The notes beneath the pieces are model-generated. The model searched no databases, was not told the origin of the DNA, and was given only the letters and a program-made list of their open reading frames with translations. Shown piece by piece: positions 43,198 to 51,287 of a DNA stretch of 64,000 bases (within the stretch, counting starts at the first letter, position 1; every line of letters begins with the position of its first letter). The DNA is from Nocardia rhamnosiphila NBRC 108938 (GTDB lineage: Bacteria > Actinomycetota > Actinomycetes > Mycobacteriales > Mycobacteriaceae). A program made the translations under genes and the position numbers. The DNA is taken from contig NZ_JOAJ01000001.1 in the NCBI RefSeq assembly GCF_000720425.1, positions 434,001 through 498,000 of the forward strand, written 5' to 3'.

Positions 43198-44594
43198 AGG
43201 GTTTCCTCCTGCGCCGCCACGCCGAAAACCGTCTTCAGCGTCCGTACATACCGGTCGACGGAATCGTGTGCCACCGGGGTGTCCGGGTAGATGACGCTGA
43301 GCGTGGTCTCGGTCGCCAGCCGGTTGATCCAGATCAGAACCTGTTCGGAAGCGGCGCGGTTGGCGTAGAGGCCGCATCCCGCCGCGTCGAAGAACTCGTT
43401 GCCGAGGAGTTCCCGGGCATCGACGTAGGAGATCATCGGGCAGGACCAGCCCGGTTCCACATCCAGATCGGAGTCGGCGGGCAGCAACTCCACCACGCGC
43501 TGGAACGAGGTGGGGGCCAGCCGCAGCCCGTTCTCGTAGGCGTGCTGCGCGAGTGTGACCACCCGGTCGAACGAGGCGGCGGCGAGTGGGAACGTCACCG
43601 GCAGCAACGTCACATACCAGCCGACCGAGGCGCGTTCCGCGGGACTGCTGCGGGTGCTCACCGGGGTCATGCCGAAGTAGTAGTCGCTGTCGATCAGTTC
43701 TCGTTCGGTCAGCGCCGCCGCGGCGAAGATCCCGCCCACGAACTCCGCGCCGTTGCGCCGGCAGCGTCGTTCGAAAAGGGAGGCGGTGGCCTCGTCGAAC
43801 AGCGTCACCGTGCGGTGCGCGCTGCGGTTGTACACATCGGTGCGCCGGCCCAGATCCAGCGGGAACGACGGCAATCTTCCGTCGTTCCCACGGATCAGTT
43901 CCAGCCATTTGCCGACCCCGGGCGAGGTGAGGGTCATCTGCCCGGTATAGGCCCGCTCGACCGTGCAGTAGTCCAGGTAACTGGCCGCCGGTGACAGCAT
44001 GTCCGGTGCCTCCGGCCAGACCTCACGGGTGTAGAGCAGGGCAAGGTCGAAGCCGGACAGATACTGCCCGAATCCGTCGGTGTGCAGGTGATCCACCGCG
44101 AGATAGACCGTGGTCGAACCCTCGCGTTCGATCGTGCCGAAGGTGAAGCAGTCCCAGTCGAACGGTCCGGGTGTGGTCTTCTGCACGTGGTCCACGACAG
44201 TACGGGGGTCGTCGATCCGGCCGCAGTCGACCGGCACGAACTCGACATCGCGCTCGGGTACCAGATGCCGTTCGAGCGCGCCGTCCGCGCCGATCCGGAA
44301 CCAGGTCCGGAAGGTGTCGTGCCGCAGCAGGAAGGCATTGACCGCGCGGGTCATCGCCTTTCGGTCGAGATCGGCGGTGGGTATCTCGGCGGTCACCACG
44401 CACAGCCCGGAATACCGGAACTCGGCCGCGGCGTGCCGGTGGGCCAGGCGCAGATACTGCTCCTGCTGGTGCGAGGGCGGGGCCGGGTGGGCCGGCGCCT
44501 GCCGGGCGCGCGTCACCGATTCCGGTGACGCCACCCAGCTGGTCAGCCGGCCCGGTGCCGGTTTCCAGTCATCGATCAAACCGAAGTCGACCAT
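43194..44594 (-). CDS. PapA-like polyketide-associated acyltransferase
   Basis: 466 residues from the ATG at 44594 (GAGGG 7 nt upstream). It is a condensation-domain-fold acyltransferase: VYLAVDHLHTDGFGQYL aligns with the HHxxxDG catalytic motif, with the first His replaced by Asp168 and the catalytic His169, Asp173 and Gly174 kept. The second motif DFGWG is degenerate (EPGWSCPMISYVD). Mycobacterial PapA proteins transfer PKS-made acyl chains onto sugars or diols, giving sulfolipid, DAT/PAT or phthiocerol esters. It lies 28 bp after the PKS gene and overlaps the next gene, so it is in the same operon; the PKS product is the probable acyl donor. Confidence 0.88.
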   Translation of the reverse strand: MVDFGLIDDWKPAPGRLTSWVASPESVTRARQAPAHPAPPSHQQEQYLRLAHRHAAAEFRYSGLCVVTAEIPTADLDRKAMTRAVNAFLLRHDTFRTWFRIGADGALERHLVPERDVEFVPVDCGRIDDPRTVVDHVQKTTPGPFDWDCFTFGTIEREGSTTVYLAVDHLHTDGFGQYLSGFDLALLYTREVWPEAPDMLSPAASYLDYCTVERAYTGQMTLTSPGVGKWLELIRGNDGRLPSFPLDLGRRTDVYNRSAHRTVTLFDEATASLFERRCRRNGAEFVGGIFAAAALTERELIDSDYYFGMTPVSTRSSPAERASVGWYVTLLPVTFPLAAASFDRVVTLAQHAYENGLRLAPTSFQRVVELLPADSDLDVEPGWSCPMISYVDARELLGNEFFDAAGCGLYANRAASEQVLIWINRLATETTLSVIYPDTPVAHDSVDRYVRTLKTVFGVAAQEETL

Positions 44595-44622
44595 GGTGCA
44601 CCCTCGTTTCGACGACTGCCGG

Positions 44623-47600
44623 TCACGATATGGCTCCCACCCGGACCGGCTCGGCGGCACTACCGGATACGGGCTTCGCGAGCGGCGCGATCGGGCCCGG
44701 ACCCGCCGGTTCGTTCGTCGCTTCCCCGGCAAGAATCAGCTCGGCCACCTTCGGCCCCGCCTGTTCCAGGCTGAACGAGCGGCCCATCTGCAGTGACATC
44801 AGATCGATGCCCAAGGTTTTGGTGACCCGGGCGCCGAGTTCCACTGCCATCAGCGAGTCCAGGCCGAGTTCGGGGACCGGGACCGTCAGATCGATGGATT
44901 CGACCGGGACGCCCATCACCACGGCGAGTTCCTCGGCCATCTTGCGGGCCACGAAAGCGCCCCGTCTGCCCTCCTCGATCGCGGCCACCTCGGCCCGCAA
45001 CCGGGCCATTTCCGAGGTGTCCTTCGCGGAGACCTGCGCGAGCGCGAGGGTGCGACCGGTGCGGGTCAGCTGGGGGAAGGTACCGGTCAGCTTGGCCCAA
45101 TCGGTCGGGATGACGGCCGCCCGCGAAGCACCCAGGCGCAGCACCTGTTCCAGGTAGGCGGTGGCGTCGGCCATATCGATCGGATCGAAGCCGACCAGAT
45201 CGAGGTACTTGACGGCGGTCTCGTCGGCGGCCATGCCACCGGACGCGCCGGACAGGTGTCCCCAGCCGATGCACAGCGCTCGCTCGCCCGACCGGGCCCA
45301 TTCCTGGGCCATCGTCTCCACGGCCACATTGGCCGCGCAGTAGTTGTACTGGCCGTAGATGCCGTACATGGAACCGCCGGAGGAGCACAGGACGAACATG
45401 TCGAGTGTGATCCCGGCGTCGGCCACCGCCTGATGCAGGATCCGGGCGCCGTGCACCTTGGGCCGGTAGACGATATCCAGCTCGTGGTAGGTCATGGCGT
45501 CCAGGCGGTTGTCGGCCACCGATCCGGCCGCGTGGAACACCCCGCGCAGCGGCTGCCCGCCCGTATGTGCCCGGTCCACGATCGCGGCGATCGCCACCGG
45601 ATCGGTGACATCGGCCCGTTCTTCGATCACCTCGACCCCGGCGGTCCGCCACGCTTCGAGCTGCCGGCGCGCCTCCTCGGTACTCGCACCGCTGCGCCCG
45701 ACCAGGACCAGCCGCCGGGCACCGCGCAGCGTGAGCCAGCGTCCGATGGCCATGCCGAAGCCACCGAAACCGCCGGTGATCAGATAGGTACCGGCTGCTT
45801 CGATCTCGACGCCGGGCAGATACGGCCGCACCGAGGGCCGCGGTGAATCCATTCGCAGTGCGATCCGGCTCAGGCCGGTCGAGCGGATGGTCTCCTCGAA
45901 TGCGCTCGCCACATCGTCGGTCTCGAACGATCGGTACGGCAAGGGTGTGTATATGCCCGCGAGCACCTTCTCGTAGACCCGCTGCAACAGCGCGATCAGC
46001 CGCTGGGCGTCGACCGCGACCAGGCGGTCCAGGTCCATCGAGTAGTACGCGACATTCTTGTCGAAGTTGGCCAGCTCCAGCAGGCCACCGGTGTAGATAT
46101 CGGCCTTGCCCACCTCGACGATGCGCCCGAATTCGGCGACGGCGTGGAAATTCTGGCGCAAGATTTCGCCCGGTGCGCTGCTCAACACCACTTCGACGCC
46201 CTTGCCCTCGGTGAGGGCCAGTACATCGTCGACGAAGTTCAGCGAGCGCGAGTCGATGGCGTGATCGGCGCCGAGGGAGAGCACATGCGCTCGGCGTTCG
46301 TCGGTGCTCGCGGTGCCGATGATCCGCGCCCCGCGGTCCTTGGCGACCTGGATCGCGGCCGTGCCGACACCGCCCGCGGCGCCGTGGATCAGCACCGTCT
46401 CACCCGGTTGCAGCCGGGCCAGATCGTGTAGCGCGTACTCGGCGGTGCCGAACGCGATGGTGCTGGTGCAGAATCCGGGATCGGCGTCCGCGGGCAGTGG
46501 GATGGCCCGGGCCCGGTCGACCACGACGAACCGCTGCATCATGCCCTTGGTGGCGATCGCGACCTGATCGCCCACCGCGATATCGGTGACCCCCGCGCCG
46601 ACCCGTACCACTTCGCCGACGCCCTCCATACCGGGGACGGTGCCGAAGTAGGTCGGGGCCAGTTCCCGCTCCCCGAGCAGGCCGATGACCTTCAGCGGAT
46701 CCTTGTAGTTCAATCCGACGACCTTCATCCGGACCTCGAGCCGGCCCGGCTCCGGAGCCGGGCGCGGGCACCGGCGCCACGCCAGGGCGGACAGCACCCG
46801 GCTGCGCGGCATCTCCAGCGCGAAGTTGACCTCGGGGTCGGTCAGGGGTTCGGCGGTGTCGAGTTGTTCCAGACGCTCGGGCAGCGGCTTGGTCACCAGC
46901 GGCGTCCACCGGGTGCCGCCGCGCAGCGCGACCTCGTCGGTGTTATCGCGCCAGAACGCGCCGGGAACGGCGAGTTCGGTGACCAGTACGGCGGTTTCGG
47001 TATCCGGCTCGACATCGATCAGCCGCCACCGCAGCGCGGTCTGCTCGTTCAACAGCACCCGGTGCGCCCCGGCCAGCGCGGCCTGCCCGGGGTCCGGCGC
47101 GGCCGGATCGTCCGGTACCGCGAACGCGCGTTCGGTCACCAGGGTGACGTGACATTCGCCGTCACCGAAGACGCTGCCGGGGCCCTGCTCGTCATCCGGC
47201 GGATGCGCGAAGATGTCGATCGCCACCGCCACCTGCTCCAGCGCCCACAGGGCAGCGATATCGTCGGCGACCGTGCCCGCGACCACCACCACGTGCAGCC
47301 GGTCGCAGGCGTCGGCCCGGGCCGCCTCGAGTGTCGCGGCCAGACCGGCCGCCGGCTCCTCGCCCGGCAATCCGACGAGGTGCAGCCGGGATCCGGGAAT
47401 CGCCTCGGCCAGCGCCTCCGCGCGGCTACCGGCGCCGCCCAGCGCGAGCACCACGGTGCTCACCGAACCCTGCGGCAGTGCCGCGGGATCGAGCGGGTCC
47501 CGCCGCTCCATGGTCTCGACGTAGTAGAACTCGGCCATGCGGCGCAGCGGGTCCTGCCCGGGCGTGAGCGCGCCGATCTGCAGGCCGCTCAACCGCATCA

Positions 47601-50600
47601 CCAGGTTGTGATCGGCATCGAGGAGATCGACGTCGGCCCGCAGCCGCGCCGTGGGATCGCGCCGGGCCACCACGGTGATCCGCTCGGGCAGCGGCGCGAC
47701 CAGTCGCGCGGCCGCCACCCCGACCGGCACCAGAGTGCCCTCGTCGACCCGGGCTTCGGCGAACAGCAGCGCCACGGTCTGCATCGCCGCATCGACCACG
47801 GCGGGATGGGCCAGGTGTCCGGAATCGGCCGCGATACTGCCGTCCACGGTGGCGACCGCCGTGTCCCGTCCGACTCGCGCGCTGATCACCCGCCGGAAGG
47901 ACGGCCCGTACTGCAGTCCCGCCGCGGCCAGGCCGGTGTAGAACATCGCCGGGTCGATGTCGACACCGAGCTCGATCTCGGGCACCTCGACCTTGATCTG
48001 CCTGTGGCTACCGGTCAGTGTGCGACCGGTCGCGTGCAGTGTCCAGGCCGTGCCGGTGGCCGAGCGGGAGCGGATCATGAAACGCCCACTGGCCTCCTCC
48101 ACGGTCAGCGACACCAGCGGTACATCGGGCGCGCCCATGATCAGCGGTGCGACGAAGCGCACCTGCTCCAGCGCCACCCGCTCCACACCGAGGCGTGCCG
48201 CGGTCGCGCTGAGCGCCGCGTCCAGATACGCCGCACCGGGCATGATCTTGACGTTGTTCACCACATGGTCGGCCAGCCACGGCAGCAGTTCGGTGCCGAC
48301 CTGCAGCAAATAGTCCGGCCGGCCCTCGACGTCCGGATCGCCGAGCATGGCGTAGGTACCGGGGGTGCCGAGCCGGGCCTGCTCGAACAGGGGCAGCGCC
48401 GAGTGCAGTCGGGTTCGCTGCCACGGGTACCGCGGCAGCGGCATATGCGCGGTGGCGGGCCGGTTCGCCGGGAACAGCGTGTCGAGATCGAGCACCCCCG
48501 CGCCGTACAGGCCGATCAGGGTGCGCCGCACGCTCTCCGAATCGGGTTGCTTGCGGTCCAGCGTCGGTACCGTGGTGCCGTTGACGTCGGCGCCGAGCAG
48601 GATCTCGCGGATATTGCCGGACAGCACCGGATGCGGCCCGACCTCCAGGAACACCCGGCGCTCGGCAACGATCGCGGCGATCGCGTCGGCGAAGCGCACC
48701 GGCTCGCGCACATTGGCGCACCAGTACTCGGCGTCCCATTCCGCGCCGGTCACCTGTGTGCCGGTGACCGAGGAGAACAACGGAATCGCCGGTGCCTGCG
48801 GTTGCAGCGGCGCCAGCACCTCACGCAGTTCCGTGAGGATGGGGTCCATGAGCCGACTGTGGTACGGCACCTCGACCCGAAGGCGGCGTGCGAAAACACC
48901 GTCTTCCGTGAGTGTTTCGGCGATCTCGTCCAACCGGTCGACATCACCGGAAAGGGTCAGGGCGCTCGCGCTGTTGATCGCGGCGATATCCACTCGCGGG
49001 TCGTCGCCGACGAGTTCGCCGGCCTGTTCGGCAGACATACCGACCGCGAGCATGCCGCCGGACCCGGCGGTCCGCGCTTGCAGCCGGGCCCGGTGATACG
49101 CCACCAGTACCGCGTCGCGCAGCGACAGCATGCCGCTGATGTAGGCGGCGGATACCTCGCCGACGCTGTGGCCGACGATGGCCGCGGGTTCGATACCGTA
49201 CTGCGCGAGTTCGCGGACCAGCGCCACCTGCACCAGGAAGTTGGCCGGTTGGGCGACCTCTGTACCGGTGACCCGGGACTCTTCCGCCGGCTTCAGCAGT
49301 TCCTCCGTGATCGACCATCCCGCGACCGTGCGGAACTCGGCGTCGATCTGCGCGGCGGTATCGGCGAACACACCCTCGGTGGTGAGGAGTTCGCGAGCCA
49401 TGCCCCACCACTGCGGTCCCATGCCGGAGAACACGAAGACCGGCTCGGTGGTCCGCGCCACGATCGTGCGCACCGCGTCCCGGCCCTGGCCGCCGGCGAA
49501 GGCGCGCAGGTCGTGTATCAGGTCGCCGGTTTCGCCGAGCAGCATGCCGGTGCGGTATTGATGGTGCGCCATCCGGGTCCAGGCGGCCTCGGCCAGCCGG
49601 GCCGGGTCGGCGCCCGCGTCGATCAGGTCGGCGAACCGGCCGGCCACTGCCCGTGCGGCGCCGGTGCTGCGGGCCGAGATCGGCAGTACGCCGTAGTGCC
49701 CGGGCTCCGGCGCTGCTCCGGCGACGGTCGCGGGGCGGTATTCCTGCAGGATGGCGTGCGCGTTGGTGCCGCCGTAGCCGAACCCGTTGACCGCGACCGA
49801 CATCGGGCCGGTATCGGCGGGCAGCGGCCGGGCTTCCAGTTGGACGTGCAGGCCGAGTTCGTCGAACGGGATATCCGGGTTGGGCTTGTCGAGCCAGCCC
49901 TGCGGCGGGATGGTGCGGTGCCGGACGGCCAGTGCCGCCTTGATCACACTGGCGATACCGGCCGCGGCCTCGGTGTGCCCGAGGGTGGACTTGACCGAGC
50001 CGACTCCGAGCGATCCGGTGCGCCCGGCCGGTACGCCGAACACCCGGCCCAGCGCGCGCAATTCGACCGGGTCGCCGACGAGGGTCCCGGTCCCGTGCGC
50101 CTCCACGTAGGTGATCGACTCCGGCGCCAGCCCGGAACGGGCGCATACCGCACGTGCCAGCGACTCCTGGGAATCCACATTGGGTACCGTGATCGCGGTG
50201 GTGCGGCCGTCCTGGTTGGATCCGGTGGCTTTGACGACGGCGTAGATCCGGTCGTTGTCGCGTACCGCGTCGTCGAGCCGCTTAAGCGCCACCATGCCGG
50301 CGCCTTCACCGCGGCCGTAGCCGTCGGCGGCGGCGTCGAAGGATTTGCAGCGCCCGTCGGCGGCCAGGAAGCCGCCTTTGCACATGAGTACGAAGGTTTC
50401 CGGCTGCAGCATGACATTGACGCCGCCCGCCAGCGCGACCTCGCAGTCGCCGTTCTCCAGCGCCTGGCAGGCGAGGTGAAAGGCAACCAGCGACGACGAG
50501 CACGCGGTATCCACCGTCAGCGCGGGACCGACCAGGTCGAGTGCGTAGGCGATCCGGTTGGACAGCATGGTGTACGACGCGCTGGCCGGGGTGTGCATAT

Positions 50601-51024
50601 CGGTGTGGAACAGTGCGGGCCCGACCACGCCGATCACCGACTGGTCGACCACGAAACCGCCGACGTAGACCCCGACCGATCCGCCGGCCGCGCGGCGCGC
50701 GATCCCGGCGTCGTCGAGTGCTTCCCAGGTCACCTCGAGCATCAAGCGCTGCTGCGGATCCAGCACGGTCGCCTCACGCGGCGAGATCCCGAAGAAGTCC
50801 GGGTCGAATTCCCACGGATCGATCGTCATGAAGGCGCCACGCTTGGTGTAACTGCGGCCCGGGGTCCGGGGTTCCGGGTCGTAATAGCGGCGGTAGTCCC
50901 AGCGGTCCGCCGGCATGTCCACCACGCCGTCACGTTTGTCCAGGACGAAATCCCAGAAGGTTTCCGGTGAATCTATCCCACCCGCGAACCGGCACCCTAT
51001 GCCGACTATTGCGATATCCGACAT
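44623..51024 (-). CDS. Iterative type I polyketide synthase (mycocerosic acid synthase-like, KS-AT-DH-ER-KR-ACP)
   Basis: 2133 residues from ATG with GGGAGGA upstream. Domain order: KS (~1-425; active Cys175 in VDTACSSSLVAFH, EAHGTGT), AT (~530-850; Ser620 in GHSVGEVSAAY, later VPYHSRLMDPI), DH (~895-1180; His920 in LADHVVNNVKIMPGA, with Asn where HxxxG is usual), ER (~1420-1745; LIHGAAGGVGTAAIQVAKDRGA), KR (~1755-2010; GGFGGFGMAIGRWL, active-site YNYCAAN), ACP (Ser2057 in LGLDSLMAVEL). The fully reducing set and length (MAS is ~2110 aa) indicate saturated, possibly methyl-branched fatty acyl chains made by iterative extension. The AT motif is not the typical methylmalonyl YASH, so the extender is uncertain. 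First gene of the operon; divergent from MmpL. Confidence 0.95.
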   Translation of the reverse strand: MSDIAIVGIGCRFAGGIDSPETFWDFVLDKRDGVVDMPADRWDYRRYYDPEPRTPGRSYTKRGAFMTIDPWEFDPDFFGISPREATVLDPQQRLMLEVTWEALDDAGIARRAAGGSVGVYVGGFVVDQSVIGVVGPALFHTDMHTPASASYTMLSNRIAYALDLVGPALTVDTACSSSLVAFHLACQALENGDCEVALAGGVNVMLQPETFVLMCKGGFLAADGRCKSFDAAADGYGRGEGAGMVALKRLDDAVRDNDRIYAVVKATGSNQDGRTTAITVPNVDSQESLARAVCARSGLAPESITYVEAHGTGTLVGDPVELRALGRVFGVPAGRTGSLGVGSVKSTLGHTEAAAGIASVIKAALAVRHRTIPPQGWLDKPNPDIPFDELGLHVQLEARPLPADTGPMSVAVNGFGYGGTNAHAILQEYRPATVAGAAPEPGHYGVLPISARSTGAARAVAGRFADLIDAGADPARLAEAAWTRMAHHQYRTGMLLGETGDLIHDLRAFAGGQGRDAVRTIVARTTEPVFVFSGMGPQWWGMARELLTTEGVFADTAAQIDAEFRTVAGWSITEELLKPAEESRVTGTEVAQPANFLVQVALVRELAQYGIEPAAIVGHSVGEVSAAYISGMLSLRDAVLVAYHRARLQARTAGSGGMLAVGMSAEQAGELVGDDPRVDIAAINSASALTLSGDVDRLDEIAETLTEDGVFARRLRVEVPYHSRLMDPILTELREVLAPLQPQAPAIPLFSSVTGTQVTGAEWDAEYWCANVREPVRFADAIAAIVAERRVFLEVGPHPVLSGNIREILLGADVNGTTVPTLDRKQPDSESVRRTLIGLYGAGVLDLDTLFPANRPATAHMPLPRYPWQRTRLHSALPLFEQARLGTPGTYAMLGDPDVEGRPDYLLQVGTELLPWLADHVVNNVKIMPGAAYLDAALSATAARLGVERVALEQVRFVAPLIMGAPDVPLVSLTVEEASGRFMIRSRSATGTAWTLHATGRTLTGSHRQIKVEVPEIELGVDIDPAMFYTGLAAAGLQYGPSFRRVISARVGRDTAVATVDGSIAADSGHLAHPAVVDAAMQTVALLFAEARVDEGTLVPVGVAAARLVAPLPERITVVARRDPTARLRADVDLLDADHNLVMRLSGLQIGALTPGQDPLRRMAEFYYVETMERRDPLDPAALPQGSVSTVVLALGGAGSRAEALAEAIPGSRLHLVGLPGEEPAAGLAATLEAARADACDRLHVVVVAGTVADDIAALWALEQVAVAIDIFAHPPDDEQGPGSVFGDGECHVTLVTERAFAVPDDPAAPDPGQAALAGAHRVLLNEQTALRWRLIDVEPDTETAVLVTELAVPGAFWRDNTDEVALRGGTRWTPLVTKPLPERLEQLDTAEPLTDPEVNFALEMPRSRVLSALAWRRCPRPAPEPGRLEVRMKVVGLNYKDPLKVIGLLGERELAPTYFGTVPGMEGVGEVVRVGAGVTDIAVGDQVAIATKGMMQRFVVVDRARAIPLPADADPGFCTSTIAFGTAEYALHDLARLQPGETVLIHGAAGGVGTAAIQVAKDRGARIIGTASTDERRAHVLSLGADHAIDSRSLNFVDDVLALTEGKGVEVVLSSAPGEILRQNFHAVAEFGRIVEVGKADIYTGGLLELANFDKNVAYYSMDLDRLVAVDAQRLIALLQRVYEKVLAGIYTPLPYRSFETDDVASAFEETIRSTGLSRIALRMDSPRPSVRPYLPGVEIEAAGTYLITGGFGGFGMAIGRWLTLRGARRLVLVGRSGASTEEARRQLEAWRTAGVEVIEERADVTDPVAIAAIVDRAHTGGQPLRGVFHAAGSVADNRLDAMTYHELDIVYRPKVHGARILHQAVADAGITLDMFVLCSSGGSMYGIYGQYNYCAANVAVETMAQEWARSGERALCIGWGHLSGASGGMAADETAVKYLDLVGFDPIDMADATAYLEQVLRLGASRAAVIPTDWAKLTGTFPQLTRTGRTLALAQVSAKDTSEMARLRAEVAAIEEGRRGAFVARKMAEELAVVMGVPVESIDLTVPVPELGLDSLMAVELGARVTKTLGIDLMSLQMGRSFSLEQAGPKVAELILAGEATNEPAGPGPIAPLAKPVSGSAAEPVRVGAIS

Positions 51025-51155
51025 GCATATCCTCCCGAGTCGGAAGTAATTGAGAGCCAACGTGTTAAGGGCGAGCTACGAACCGGCCCGCGCACCTGGC
51101 GACGGCGTCAGCGTAAAGGTCGTCACAGGGTGGCCGACATGCTTCAGGGGCACTT

Positions 51156-51181
51156 CACAAACGAACAACACTCTGTTTGTG
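51156..51181. promoter_or_regulatory. Inverted repeat in the PKS/MmpL divergent promoter region
   Basis: Arms CACAAAC (51156-51162) and GTTTGTG (51175-51181), 12-nt spacer, in the 263-bp gap between PKS and MmpL starts. An AT-rich symmetrical element in this position is a candidate operator controlling both directions; no regulator gene is adjacent. Confidence 0.4.
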
Positions 51182-51287
51182 GGATCTCGAATCATCCCGG
51201 CCCGCCGCTGCGCAACCGGTTGGTTCGGCCTATGTTCCGCATGTCCGGCGATCTGTGCCAGAACCACATTTCTGTTGGGAGGCAGCT

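Noticed and set aside
46864..50970. Very long open frame on the + strand opposite the PKS gene
   Set aside because: Its translation is rich in Arg/Gly/His/Gln with no family blocks, and it mirrors the PKS codons; it is a GC-bias shadow of the real gene.
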